DNA from: Phycisphaerae bacterium
Lineage (GTDB): Bacteria > Planctomycetota > Phycisphaerae > UBA1845
DNA: 64,000 nt
Direction of reading: 5' to 3'
Assembly: GCA_029260115.1 (NCBI GenBank)
Contig: JAJDDW010000086.1
Coordinates: forward strand, 1 to 64,000
A model generated the notes under the pieces. That model was not told the DNA's origin and made no database searches. It saw nothing but the letters and a program-made list of their open reading frames with translations. Positions 18,333 to 27,568 of this stretch are shown one piece after another; position 1 is the stretch's first letter, and each line of letters begins with the position of its first letter. A program made the position numbers and the translations under genes.

Positions 18333-19106
18333 ATGGGCTTAATCGATTCGCACGCACACCTGACGCATTCTGAGTTACATGACAGCATCGATGATGTGGT
18401 AGCGCGCTTCTTCCAGGCCGGGGTCGATCGCGTGATTACGATCGGGACGGATGTGGCTGATGCGCGTAAGGCGATCGATCTTGTTCCAAGATATCCAGAC
18501 ACTATTTATGTCGCGGCGGGTTTTCACCCTCACGAAGCGATGAAGGTTGACGAAGATGGCATAGCTGAGATGGTCGAGATTTGGTCGCAGCCATGCGTGG
18601 TTGCCTGCGGCGAGATGGGCCTAGATTATCATTATGATTTCGCTGATCGGGATGTGCAGCGATCTGTTTTTTCAAAGCAATTGACACTAGCGATTAAGAC
18701 TGAGCTTCCATTGGTGATTCATAGCAGAGAGGCTATCGCGGACAGCGTGGGGATGTTGCTCGATCATGGCTATGCGGAAAGAAGGGTCGTGTATCATTGC
18801 TTCACTGGGACGATGGATGAGGCTGATTTGATAGCCAGTCATGGTTGGCGGATTTCGTTTACCGGCGTGGTGACATTTAAGAATTCCGCGTGGCTGCAAG
18901 AGATAGGCAAGGCGTATCCGGCTGATCAGTTGATGGTCGAGACGGACTCCCCGTATTTGTCGCCCGTACCTGTGCGGAGCAAGCGTCCTTGTGAGCCGGC
19001 CTACGTGGCTCATACGGCTCGGTTCTTGGCTGAGCTACGCGGCGTGGATTTTAATGAATTTGTCGATCAGACCGCAGAGAATACCACCGAGTTTTTTGGC
19101 CTGTGA
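18333..19106 (+). CDS. tatD: TatD family metal-dependent deoxyribonuclease
   Basis: This TIM-barrel metallohydrolase has the family motifs: N-terminal LIDSHAHLT metal ligands, GFHPHEA, GEMGLDYHYD with the bridging Glu, LPLVIHSREA, VYHCFTG and VETDSPYLSPVP near the end. TatD proteins act as 3'-5' exonucleases or D-aminoacyl-tRNA hydrolase-like enzymes. Length (257 residues) is usual. It lies 51 bases after yraN and is the last gene of the cluster. Confidence 0.95.
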   Translation: MGLIDSHAHLTHSELHDSIDDVVARFFQAGVDRVITIGTDVADARKAIDLVPRYPDTIYVAAGFHPHEAMKVDEDGIAEMVEIWSQPCVVACGEMGLDYHYDFADRDVQRSVFSKQLTLAIKTELPLVIHSREAIADSVGMLLDHGYAERRVVYHCFTGTMDEADLIASHGWRISFTGVVTFKNSAWLQEIGKAYPADQLMVETDSPYLSPVPVRSKRPCEPAYVAHTARFLAELRGVDFNEFVDQTAENTTEFFGL

Positions 19107-19332
19107 TGAATTAGGTCCAGAGGTGATACCCCGTAGGCTAGGATGCGGTATTCGTGCAGTTGGGCGAGGACTCTTGGCCCGCTACCATGTGGCGAACTTG
19201 TGTGGGGCTGCTAGAAACACGCTGGAAAAGTTTAGTACAAAAACTCCGGTTGTCTGTTGGCTGACAGTTGCTAGAATATGGCCGTTGATGTGAGGTCGTC
19301 GGCTTAATGGAGCAGGTCGGCCTTATCATTAA

Positions 19333-19406
19333 GCACCGCTAGCTCAATTGGATAGAGCATCGGTTTACGGAACCGAAGGTTGCAGGTTCGAGTCCCGCGC
19401 GGTGTA
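19333..19406 (+). tRNA. tRNA-Arg (anticodon ACG)
   Basis: A full cloverleaf can be drawn: acceptor GCACCGC with GCGGTGT, D arm GCTC/GAGC, anticodon stem TCGGT/ACCGA with loop TTACGGA (anticodon ACG, read as ICG after deamination by TadA), and T arm GCAGG/CCCGC with loop TTCGAGT. The first acceptor pair is G-U, and there is one A-C mismatch in the T stem. No CCA is encoded. It lies just downstream of tatD. Confidence 0.93.
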
Positions 19407-19680
19407 GTCTTGTTTGTGTTCGAATCTCGTCGCACATCGTCGCTTTTATCCTTGTTTTTAGTGTTTTAAGACGTGCCTTCAACGTGTCGCTATTCGCTAC
19501 GTCGTCGCAGGTTGCTGTACCACTATGCACTGTTACACGTTCTAACTGTCGGTATTTGGGGCGGTAGCAATTTAAAGTGTTTGCTGTGACGTTCTCCTCA
19601 TATCATGGTCCACTCAAAATAAGAAATTTCTGGTAAACTTTGGCCGTTAGCCCCGGCCGAAGCTCGGGGGGAGCATGCTG

Positions 19681-19959
19681 ATGAAGAAATCCAGATTCAT
19701 AGAGGAGCCGATCGCTTTGGCGTTTAAGCAGACAGAGTTGGGGGCAGCGATCCATGAGATTACCCGCAAGCTTTGGATCAACGAGCAGACCCTTTACCGT
19801 TGGAAGAAGTAGTATGCTTGCTTAGGCATGGCGGAACTCCGCAGGTTAAACCATCTTGAAGAAGCGAACCGAAAGCTCAAGCAGTGTGATATCCCGAGTG
19901 CGGAATTAGCGGAACATATGCCCATCTGTTCGGACTGCCGAATGACAGCCGTACCGTAG
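19681..19959 (+). pseudogene. Remnant of an IS3-family orfA transposase
   Basis: The frame from ATG at 19681 reads MKKSRFIEEPIALAFKQTEL, then EITRKLWINEQTLYRWKK, a stop, YACLGMAELRRLNHLEEANR and KLKQ, clearly the helix-turn-helix plus coiled-coil OrfA of an IS3-family element. An in-frame TAG replaces a Lys codon at 19810-19812, and the sequence leaves the family after KLKQ. No orfB is recognisable downstream. The preceding hairpin (CCCCGG...CGGGG) and GGGGGAG site may be the element's left-end leader. Confidence 0.85.
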
Positions 19960-20170
19960 TGAGGGATCGACGCCCCAATTCTCTGGATGTCTGCATAGTA
20001 ATGGCTGAGCGGTTTGCCCTTGTAATGTAGATCTGTGCACCTTGGTTGAAGCGAAATCGCAAACTTCACCGTATCGAGGACTATGATCTTGTGTCCTCGA
20101 TCAATCGCTGCGCGCTATAGACGCGCTACGCCGTATGATTTAGGGGTTTAGATAAATTAGCGATTTTCAT
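19960..20170. other. Decayed sequence after the IS3 remnant
   Basis: This 210-base stretch has stops in all frames apart from short chance ORFs. It is probably the decayed remainder of the insertion sequence or its junction, but I could not align it with an OrfB. Confidence 0.35.
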
Positions 20171-20635
20171 TCAGGTACATTGTCTTGTTGAAGTTCGGTT
20201 TTTCGGCGCGCCACACAAGTACTTGCTGTCCGGATCGATCACGACCCCGTGAAGCGCTTTCCTTCCCAGCAACATTCGACAGAGCATCTTGTCCCGTCCT
20301 ACCAAGCTTAGCTCAATACGCCGACGAACGGAACCAATCCGGATAGTGGTGGCGACCACGTATCTTTCCTGGACGATCCCGGAACTTGGCCTAACGCGGC
20401 TTAAACGTACTAGGTCTGCGGTGATTGGAATATGCTTAAAAGGCTTGTGGTGACTGACGACGAGATGAAATCGCACACGTCCGCCACTAAGTTTCACCAC
20501 GTCTTCCACATGGATGGCGCTGGTACGGGCACCTGTGTCAACCTTCGCCTCAATGCCATCAATATCCCACTCGGGGAATGCGACCATCTCGCGCCATCCG
20601 ATGAGATGCGGTTTCTTTGGGGGAGTCTTAGCCAT
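20171..20635 (-). CDS. Retropepsin-like aspartic protease (RimB/ATP-dependent zinc protease family)
   Basis: The segment IGWREMVAFPEWDIDGIEAKVDTGARTSAIHV, seen here in parts around residues 12-43, carries the DTGA motif of the retropepsin-like family formerly annotated as ATP-dependent zinc protease (PF05618). Family members such as RimB are linked to RimK-type ribosomal protein tail modification; no rimK is seen here. The second conserved block ends in LCRMLLGRKALHG. I start at the ATG at 20635 (MAKTPPKKPHLIGWRE, 154 residues); the frame extends to 20689 with a sequence not expected in the family. It stands alone, downstream of the mechanosensitive channel gene on the same strand. Confidence 0.87.
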   Translation of the reverse strand: MAKTPPKKPHLIGWREMVAFPEWDIDGIEAKVDTGARTSAIHVEDVVKLSGGRVRFHLVVSHHKPFKHIPITADLVRLSRVRPSSGIVQERYVVATTIRIGSVRRRIELSLVGRDKMLCRMLLGRKALHGVVIDPDSKYLCGAPKNRTSTRQCT

Positions 20636-20818
20636 GTTACATTCTATCCTCGACCCAACTTCCAGCGAACGCGCTACGCGTCGGCTCAAGCCCTGTCTCG
20701 TCCGTTCTGCCGCGTATTACAAGATCGACGGAATTGGATCGGATTCCGGACCTATTGTAGATCACGAATAAGGTTGTCATTTAGTATACCATACGAAAAA
20801 GATCTAGTCTTCATCTTG

Positions 20819-23800
20819 CTATGGCGTATCCTTGGCCGAGTTAGATGCGCGCTCGATGACGGGTAAGGCATCCCTAATCGACCGGACGTGAATGTCGCGC
20901 TGTGGGAAGGCAATCTCGATGCCCGCTTTCTTAAAGGCGTCGTCGATCGCGTCATGCAGGCTGTCTCGTGCGCCCATGAAATCATCGATATCTTTGACGA
21001 ACGCACGGAGTTCGAGATTCAGCGAGCTGTCGCCAAATTCAAGGAACAATGCTTTCGGCGTAGGTTTATTCAAGACGAGTGGTTCGTTGGCAGCTACTTG
21101 TAGTAAGATTTTCTTGGCAAGACGAGTGTTGGAGCCATAGGCTACTCCAACGCTTACAATCAAGCGGATAATCGGATCTGAGAGTGACCAGTTGATAATC
21201 CGTCCGGTGACGAACTCCTTGTTCGGAATTACAATCTCCTTGCGGTTCCAGTCGGTCACGGTCGTAGCGCGCATCTGAATTCGTGAGACCGTCCCCTCGA
21301 CGTCACCTATCGTAACTGTATCACCCATGCGAATAGGGCGTTCGAACAGCAGAATTAGGCCGGACACGAAATTAGCGAAAATCTCCTGTAGGCCGAAACC
21401 AAGCCCGACCGTGATCGCTGCGGCTAGCCACTGGATACTTGACCAACTCACGCCAATCACCTGGAAGGCGAGAACCAATCCAATAACAGTCACCATGTAG
21501 CGAATAACTGTTGTAATCGCGTATCGCTCGCCCGGTCGAAGTGGAAGCCGAAGCAATAACATGATCTCAAGCAAACCCGGCAGGTTCTTCGTCGCGATAT
21601 ACGTCACAAGCAAAATGACCAACATCGCCCCGACATCAGCAAGCGAGATCGCCATGAGAACTTCGTGAGGTTGCACCACGATCGTCCCGTCGGGCGCCGT
21701 CGTCGTTTCGGAAACCGTCACGGTTGTCGTCCAGAGCGGGACGCGTTGTAGAATGCCCAGCGCGGGGACAACATCTATCCAAACAAACCACAGCCCGACG
21801 AACACCATGATGGTCGTGGCGGCACGTAGCAGTCTTCTCGATTGTATATCGATCGTGGATAGCTCGATGTGCTCGTCCACGGGCGACGCACTCTTGACGC
21901 CAGTGCCTTCTGCATCCTTGGCGGACTCTGATTCACGTTGACGCTCGTGTGCGCGCTCCATGGCCACGCGACGACGGGACAGAAGAAGCCAGCGCTGTAC
22001 GAATGCGTAGAATACGAATGCGAGGACTACAAGATATAGCGAAATGCCCAGTCTGCTGGTGAGACGGATGGCCGTGTAAAAGTAACCTGTGATGGACAAG
22101 CCCGCCAGCACCAATGGCGACAACACCGCCGCCGTCATCCAGATGGGCTGGAGGCGCGCCAACCATCCGCCTCGATTGCGCGAAAGAAGCTCCCGGAACA
22201 CGCCGCGACGCGGATGCAACACACGATACACAATGTACGCGAGCATGAGTTGACTTAGTACGAATACCAATCGCCCCAAGGAGCTTTCCCAGGCCTCGTC
22301 GCCAACCGACTCGAAGACGATGACGACGAACAGCGCTGGCATGCCGAAGACGACCAGTGAGAGAAGGTGTCGGCGAAACCTTGTCGGACCGTTACCTGAC
22401 CATCCTAAATGCGCATCGGCCATGCCACCCGTCCGGCATAGCTGACGAATTAGCTCCAAGACAAAAAACGCCAAACCTACTGCTTGGAATCCCGCCCCCA
22501 CACTCTGCGAAAAATTGGCCTCCTGGAGTGGAGAAGAAAGCCTCCTACCGATGTACCAGATCAATAAGGGCCAAGGAATCGCTATGAGAATGGTCAGCAC
22601 AGCGGCTACGATTGTTGGGGTCACATCAATGCACGTGCCGCGCGCTGCCGATGTACCCAGCAAGTTGATTTGTCGGATGAACCGCCGCCTTAACACGACC
22701 AACGTGCCGAACGCTGCTAGAACGATCGCACTTGCAAGGGAATACCAAACCGCACCGCTTACCAATACGCGGGTAGCATTTCTCCAGTTGGTCGGTGAAA
22801 CGAGCCATTTTGCGGCTTCCACCGAATTGACGGCATCCATGGTAGCCGGCAACGCGGTGCTGCGCATCCACAATACGTGTTCGTCGATATACTCTGTGAA
22901 ATGGTCGATGCGTGTGACTAGACGCCGTTCATCGTTGTCAAGATCGACGAGTTTGCGAAAGTAAGAGTCATAGTCATTCACAAGGGCGTCAACGAGGGTC
23001 CGTCTGGCTTCCAGCAGTTCCCGGATTGCACCCTCGATGTCCCGCCGTTGTTGATCGTTGGCTACGTTTTCAACGGCGGAGACCGACGCTGTCACGAGCG
23101 TCTCAAGGTCAGCGAGTTCGCGGCGGAAATCGTCAAGTTCGATCAACTTGACTTGAACATCAGATATCTCTGCCTGTCGTATGGAAATCTCTCGTTGGTG
23201 CCGTCTCGCGTCGGGACACGCATCCCTGTGCCGCCGAAGAAGTAACCCCATCGCGTTTGTCAGTCCTGCTGCGCGAACTTTGGCCGTAACACTGTCGTAA
23301 TCAGAAGCCAACCGTTCTAAGAGGCGGGCGACTTCTTCAGAATCATGATTGGCCTTCTCGATCCGGTCCGCAATACGATCATCACTTCTTCGCGTCGCCC
23401 ATCGGGCATTCTCCTCCGCAAGCCTACCGACAACGGGATGCTGGCGGGCCGCGTCCCGGCGAGCCCGTTCGGCAGCAACCGCCGCTGATTCTGCTTCGGA
23501 CCGCCTGCGATCCGCCACAAGCGATTGCCATGCTTGCAGCGCCGACTCGGCTTGTGATACGCGCCGTGCAGTAAGATCCCGACGGACCGTCAACAATTCT
23601 CCACGCGCGTCGTAACTTGCTATCTCGTTGCTTAACGCATCAATTTCTGCCTGCTGTGCCCGCTTCCGCGCTGTGCGAGCCAGCTGCTTCGCGGCCCACA
23701 GATCTGGTTGCGCGTCCGCAGGCTGTGTGCCCGCGAGATCGTTGATGATTTGGTCGAGCAACTTCTTAGATGACACCGTCGCGTCCAGGATTTCCGTACG

Positions 23801-24322
23801 ACGGTCAGTTCGACGTCTTCGCTCGGCGTCGAGGGCAATGGCTTCCTCCTTGGCCGCCTTGAGTTCGGCTTCCGCCAGCGCTTGGAGTTGTTCCACTTGA
23901 GTCAGCGAAGCATCCGGCGGCGCCAGAATCGGTAGTCCGGGCGGTTCAGAAAGTTCCCGCCGAATACGCTCAAGGCGGGCCGGGGCGTCGCGCTTCTCTG
24001 TCTCGAACTGGACCGCCTTTGCGGTCCACTGCTCGGCAACTTTTTGGCTCTCGAGTGCTTCATTGAGTTTTTCCAGGATTGCGGCCTTCGCGGCATCATC
24101 CAAATCTGTCCGTTCAGTTACCTTCCCCTGCATCGCCACGATGGCATCTACAGAGGATTGGGCAGGCGGATTCTCTGGGATAGCGTCCTGCGGATAGGCC
24201 TGATTCTCTCCAAGAGTGACCAGAACGAGCGCGCCCGCAACGCCTAAGAGCAACCGCGCGATTCTCTTCGATAGACTAAATTGACTATTGGACAACGATG
24301 TTTGCTCTTCCCGGAGTTCCAT
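20819..24322 (-). CDS. Large mechanosensitive channel, MscK/MscM type
   Basis: This protein of about 1167 residues matches the build of the large MscS relatives. It has a signal-like first helix (IARLLLGVAGALVLVTLG), a periplasmic coiled-coil region of roughly 450 residues rich in Glu, Arg and Ala, then about ten membrane segments, and a C-terminal MscS domain. The pore helix and beta domain are recognisable as ITVGLGFGLQEIFANFVSG, LFERPIRMGDTVTIGDVEG and TDWNRKEIVIPNKEFV. It releases solutes under osmotic down-shock. I use the ATG at 24322, with GGAG seven bases upstream; the frame opens at 24397. A 47-codon ORF with a perfect ribosome binding site precedes it on the same strand. Confidence 0.92.
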   Translation of the reverse strand: MELREEQTSLSNSQFSLSKRIARLLLGVAGALVLVTLGENQAYPQDAIPENPPAQSSVDAIVAMQGKVTERTDLDDAAKAAILEKLNEALESQKVAEQWTAKAVQFETEKRDAPARLERIRRELSEPPGLPILAPPDASLTQVEQLQALAEAELKAAKEEAIALDAERRRRTDRRTEILDATVSSKKLLDQIINDLAGTQPADAQPDLWAAKQLARTARKRAQQAEIDALSNEIASYDARGELLTVRRDLTARRVSQAESALQAWQSLVADRRRSEAESAAVAAERARRDAARQHPVVGRLAEENARWATRRSDDRIADRIEKANHDSEEVARLLERLASDYDSVTAKVRAAGLTNAMGLLLRRHRDACPDARRHQREISIRQAEISDVQVKLIELDDFRRELADLETLVTASVSAVENVANDQQRRDIEGAIRELLEARRTLVDALVNDYDSYFRKLVDLDNDERRLVTRIDHFTEYIDEHVLWMRSTALPATMDAVNSVEAAKWLVSPTNWRNATRVLVSGAVWYSLASAIVLAAFGTLVVLRRRFIRQINLLGTSAARGTCIDVTPTIVAAVLTILIAIPWPLLIWYIGRRLSSPLQEANFSQSVGAGFQAVGLAFFVLELIRQLCRTGGMADAHLGWSGNGPTRFRRHLLSLVVFGMPALFVVIVFESVGDEAWESSLGRLVFVLSQLMLAYIVYRVLHPRRGVFRELLSRNRGGWLARLQPIWMTAAVLSPLVLAGLSITGYFYTAIRLTSRLGISLYLVVLAFVFYAFVQRWLLLSRRRVAMERAHERQRESESAKDAEGTGVKSASPVDEHIELSTIDIQSRRLLRAATTIMVFVGLWFVWIDVVPALGILQRVPLWTTTVTVSETTTAPDGTIVVQPHEVLMAISLADVGAMLVILLVTYIATKNLPGLLEIMLLLRLPLRPGERYAITTVIRYMVTVIGLVLAFQVIGVSWSSIQWLAAAITVGLGFGLQEIFANFVSGLILLFERPIRMGDTVTIGDVEGTVSRIQMRATTVTDWNRKEIVIPNKEFVTGRIINWSLSDPIIRLIVSVGVAYGSNTRLAKKILLQVAANEPLVLNKPTPKALFLEFGDSSLNLELRAFVKDIDDFMGARDSLHDAIDDAFKKAGIEIAFPQRDIHVRSIRDALPVIERASNSAKDTP

Positions 24323-24464
24323 GGATGAACTCCAACGAGTTTTCAAGGCGGACCACGGTCTCACCTGTGTACACGATAGCGGTATTCGGTATGTCATTAT
24401 CGCGCAATTCGGTTCAAACGCTAGGCTGAGAAGTTATATTATATTAGGTATGCGGGAAACCGTA

Positions 24465-24608
24465 TCAGACTTTCCGATCGCGCGGTTCGAATCCTGAGAA
24501 TGGATGTAAGTCAATCCGCTGATGGAAAAAAGAAAACACCATGATAAATACATCTAAGAGTCTACTAAAACATTCACCGGTTCGATTCTTATGTTTCATT
24601 TTATCCAT
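24465..24608 (-). CDS. Small ORF with a perfect Shine-Dalgarno, 47 residues
   Basis: The ATG at 24608 is preceded by AAGGAGGTGACT, an anti-16S match as good as any in the window, at ideal spacing. The peptide begins MDKMKHKNRTGECFSRLL and has one hydrophobic stretch (LLDVFIMVFSFF), then a polar tail (RIDLHPFSGFEPRDRKV). I know no family for it. It lies about 140 bases upstream of the mechanosensitive channel gene in the same direction, so it may be a small membrane protein or a leader peptide. The longer open frame to 24746 has no support for its first 46 codons. Confidence 0.55.
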   Translation of the reverse strand: MDKMKHKNRTGECFSRLLDVFIMVFSFFHQRIDLHPFSGFEPRDRKV

Positions 24609-24829
24609 AGTCACCTCCTTGGTATCGGCGGTTGACCTACGGACAGCCTCAGGACAGCGACGGTTTCTTACCACTATGGGCAGATAGCCCAAAATCGGGT
24701 CCGGACGTGCCAAATTCGACATGCGTGGATTTAGTGGTAGACACAACTATAATTTTATGCAGACTCTTACATGTGTATACATGATTTACCCTTGATTAAT
24801 TAATAGCCTTTGAAGGTTGTTTCAATCTG

Positions 24830-26209
24830 ATGCCTTCACTGCCATCGAGACACTTACCAGTACGTTTTCCAGCCGTTCTCAGCGATCTGGTGTTCGGCGC
24901 CATCGAGGCGGCGACTTGCAATTCGTTCTACATTCAGATTGTCATCGAATTCAATGGGCAGCTTGACATGGAATTGTTGAAGCAGGCCATGGGTCGTTCG
25001 CTCCAGATCGAACCCCGTTTTGCATGCCGGTTTCGGTCGGGTTTTTTCGGGGCGCATTGGTCTACAGTGGAGGACTATTACACGAACCCTCCTCTTTACG
25101 TTATCCATTCGGATAAGGAGGCCAACACCTTGCATCAGGTATTGGCCGCCGAATTGGATCCTGTAACCGACGGATGCCTCTGTGTCTATCTGATTCGTGC
25201 AACCTCCGACACGATCTGTATTAAGCTGGATCACAAGATGGGTGATGGGCAGGCCGCGAAACAGTACGCTTACTTGCTAGCGCAAGCCTACGATGACCTC
25301 ACACGGGGTGTCGCGATTAACGTCAAACCAATTCCGCAGGATCGGAGTCTTGCGCAATTGCTCCGGCATCGAACGCGTGAAGAACGTCGTACGCTCAAAG
25401 AACAGCTCGTAACGAAGAGCGTTCGCCCAATAGAAACGCATTGTTGGAGATTCCCGCGCACGACGAGTTCTGACGCTGTGACTGCATCTTCTGGTTTTGT
25501 CATTCGCAAGCTTTCTACTGAGGCGTATGCAGCAGTATTTCGTTATGCATGCACGCAGCGTGCGACTGTCAATCAGGTTTTCGTAGCGGCATTGATGCGC
25601 GCCGCTATCAAGATGATTCCACATGCGCATGGGCTGACCCCCTCGCTCACACAATCAGTAGACCTGCGTCGCTATGTACCATCAAGCGAATTACATCCTC
25701 CCTGCAATCTCTCAGGCCTAATGGTTCTGCTTACGGATGATGAAGCGATTGGCTCGCTAGACTCTGCCGTGGCCTATGTGCGCGATCAGATGATGACTGC
25801 GCGCAACCAAGCGATGGGTATTCCACCGATCCTTTTCCGAATACAAGCGAACGTACTGTTGCGATCGATGATACGGGTCGTACCTTTCTGGTTAATGAAA
25901 GCCATCATGCGCCGACGGATTCGCAAGGATGAGGTAAAGGCTGCCGGAGGGCTTGATCGTTTGACATTTACTGACATGGGAACGCTGGACTCCATGAAAT
26001 TGTCAAAGTTTGGAACCATCCCGAAAGATGCGTATATAATGTCCGGCGCTGGCCGATTTCCGAGACTGCATCTGTGTTGCGTGACTACCTATTCCGGAAC
26101 TGCTCAGTTTAGTATCGGATTTTCTCCCAGCCTAATCGACCGTGACGGTCTGGATGGTATGTTAGACGCGATGATGAAAGATCTTTCATTTGAGGCGACA
26201 CCGGCATAA
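24830..26209 (+). CDS. Condensation-type acyltransferase
   Basis: This 459-residue protein has the two-domain fold signature of CoA/ACP-dependent acyltransferases (condensation domain, wax ester synthase, PapA5 and alcohol acetyltransferase relatives). The key motif is IKLDHKMGDGQAAKQY near residue 133, a variant of HHxxxDG in which Asp replaces the first His and the second catalytic His is kept. A late FTDMGTLDSMKLSKFG (residues 385-400) corresponds to the DFGWG-like region. It is the first gene of a plus-strand trio with an ACP (22 bases downstream) and a ketosynthase III-like enzyme, so a likely role is transfer of an ACP-bound acyl chain to a hydroxyl or amine. The acceptor is unknown. 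Confidence 0.75.
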   Translation: MPSLPSRHLPVRFPAVLSDLVFGAIEAATCNSFYIQIVIEFNGQLDMELLKQAMGRSLQIEPRFACRFRSGFFGAHWSTVEDYYTNPPLYVIHSDKEANTLHQVLAAELDPVTDGCLCVYLIRATSDTICIKLDHKMGDGQAAKQYAYLLAQAYDDLTRGVAINVKPIPQDRSLAQLLRHRTREERRTLKEQLVTKSVRPIETHCWRFPRTTSSDAVTASSGFVIRKLSTEAYAAVFRYACTQRATVNQVFVAALMRAAIKMIPHAHGLTPSLTQSVDLRRYVPSSELHPPCNLSGLMVLLTDDEAIGSLDSAVAYVRDQMMTARNQAMGIPPILFRIQANVLLRSMIRVVPFWLMKAIMRRRIRKDEVKAAGGLDRLTFTDMGTLDSMKLSKFGTIPKDAYIMSGAGRFPRLHLCCVTTYSGTAQFSIGFSPSLIDRDGLDGMLDAMMKDLSFEATPA

Positions 26210-26231
26210 GATAGGCGTTAGGAATAATCGC

Positions 26232-26471
26232 ATGACACTCGAAGAACAAGTAGTTGAGAAAATTACGCAAGTGCTACAACTTGCGCCCGGTGTGTTGGGC
26301 CTCGAAACAAAATCGGATGAAATTGAAGCATGGGATTCTATGGGGGCGATGGAGATTCTCTTTCTCCTTCAGAGCGAGTTCGGCATCGAATTGGCGCCCA
26401 ATCAGATGGAGCAATTGAATTCGATTCCGAGCATTCTGGCATTAATTCGCAAGCATAGGGAGCTATCGTGA
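26232..26471 (+). CDS. Acyl carrier protein (plus-strand trio)
   Basis: The 79-residue protein has the ACP helix pattern and the phosphopantetheine site AWDSMGAMEIL, where Ser is modified (DSMG instead of the common DSLD). AGGA lies eight bases before the chosen ATG at 26232; the frame extends upstream into the preceding gene. It overlaps the next gene by four bases (GTGA), so the two are translationally coupled. Its partner is probably the KAS III-like enzyme and the acyltransferase of the same trio. Confidence 0.88.
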   Translation: MTLEEQVVEKITQVLQLAPGVLGLETKSDEIEAWDSMGAMEILFLLQSEFGIELAPNQMEQLNSIPSILALIRKHRELS

Positions 26472-27472
26472 GTGTTTTTCTTCGTGGTATTACGGTTCAT
26501 TTGCCAGAACGAATTGTCACCAACGAAGACCTCGTAGCTAACAATCCCGATTGGAACGCCGACTCCATTTACAAGAAAATCGGAATCCGTGCGCGTAGGG
26601 TCGCAGCGAAGGACGAAACCGCTGGCGACCTCGGACACCAGGCTGCGGAAAAGCTCTTACAGGAAACGTCGTTTCCACGTAGCGCGATCGATGTGTTGCT
26701 TTTTTGTACGGAATCGCCGGATTTTTTATTGCCGAGCACATCCTGCGTCCTGCAGGATCGATTGGGGCTATCCACAAATTGTGGCGCATTCGATTATAAT
26801 TTGGGATGCTCCGGCTTTACATATGGACTTTGGCTAGCGAGATCCTTGATTCTTTCTGGCGATGCACACAACGTTTTGTTGATATTGGCGGATACTTATT
26901 CGAAATATTGTGATGCACACGATCTGACCACTGTTACCATCTTTGGCGACGCTGGCGCGGCAGCGCTGATCACTGCGGGTGAGGACGAAGCGCTGGCATG
27001 CATTGGTCCTTCTATTGTTGGTACGGACGGGCGCGGCGCATCTAATCTCATCGTTCGCTGTGGGGGAGCGCGTCATCCGATTTTGAGTGGAGACGCGAGA
27101 CCACTTGTGTTCATGAACGGGCCTGAGATTTTCTCTTTTACGCTCACTTCGGTCCGGAATGGGATTGCCGCCTTGTTGAAGCGTATTCATTGTGAGTGGG
27201 AAGAGATTGATTGGTATCTGCTTCATCAGGCGAATCGCTTCATGCTAGAGCGCATCCGAACTGTTCTTAAAGTATCGCCGGAGAAGGTTCCCATCGTGAT
27301 GGAGGATGTCGGCAATACCGTATGTGCAACCATTCCACATCTGATTCAAACTCAAATGGAGGCTAACAAATTCAGGGTAGGGGACACATGTGTATTAGCC
27401 GGGTTTGGCGTCGGTTACTCATGGGCGATGACCTCCCTTACTTGGTGTGCCCCGTCAAAAGACGCTTCCTGA
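26468..27472 (+). CDS. Ketoacyl-ACP synthase III-like enzyme
   Basis: The thiolase-fold enzyme has the KAS III catalytic triad: C114 in NLGCSGF, H253 in LLHQANRFM and N283 in VGNTVCATIP. FabH-type enzymes condense an acyl-CoA or acyl-ACP with malonyl-ACP; dedicated paralogues start or finish secondary products. The start is a GTG overlapping the ACP stop. The gene ends 96 bases before the opposing end of the minus-strand block. Placement beside an acyltransferase and an ACP points to secondary lipid or polyketide synthesis, not the housekeeping fab operon. Confidence 0.9.
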   Translation: MSVFLRGITVHLPERIVTNEDLVANNPDWNADSIYKKIGIRARRVAAKDETAGDLGHQAAEKLLQETSFPRSAIDVLLFCTESPDFLLPSTSCVLQDRLGLSTNCGAFDYNLGCSGFTYGLWLARSLILSGDAHNVLLILADTYSKYCDAHDLTTVTIFGDAGAAALITAGEDEALACIGPSIVGTDGRGASNLIVRCGGARHPILSGDARPLVFMNGPEIFSFTLTSVRNGIAALLKRIHCEWEEIDWYLLHQANRFMLERIRTVLKVSPEKVPIVMEDVGNTVCATIPHLIQTQMEANKFRVGDTCVLAGFGVGYSWAMTSLTWCAPSKDAS

Positions 27473-27499
27473 CGTGACTGATCCCAGGTTGAAAATAAA

Positions 27500-27540
27500 G
27501 AAAAAATTCCGCGCGGCATACGTTGTATACCGCGCGAAAT
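27500..27540 (-). terminator. Terminator at the end of the minus-strand block
   Basis: Read on the minus strand, a hairpin with arms TTCGCGCGGTATAC and a near-complement (one bulge, one wobble) and a short loop is followed by a run of six T. It lies 29 bases after the stop of the giant lipoprotein gene. On the plus strand it lacks a T tract, so it mainly serves the minus block. Confidence 0.85.
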
Positions 27541-27568
27541 CTGTTGATACACATATATTTAGTGCACT

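Noticed and set aside
24465-24500. T-arm-like GCGGTTCGAATCC suggesting a tRNA
   Set aside because: No matching T-stem partner, acceptor or anticodon arms can be drawn around it.
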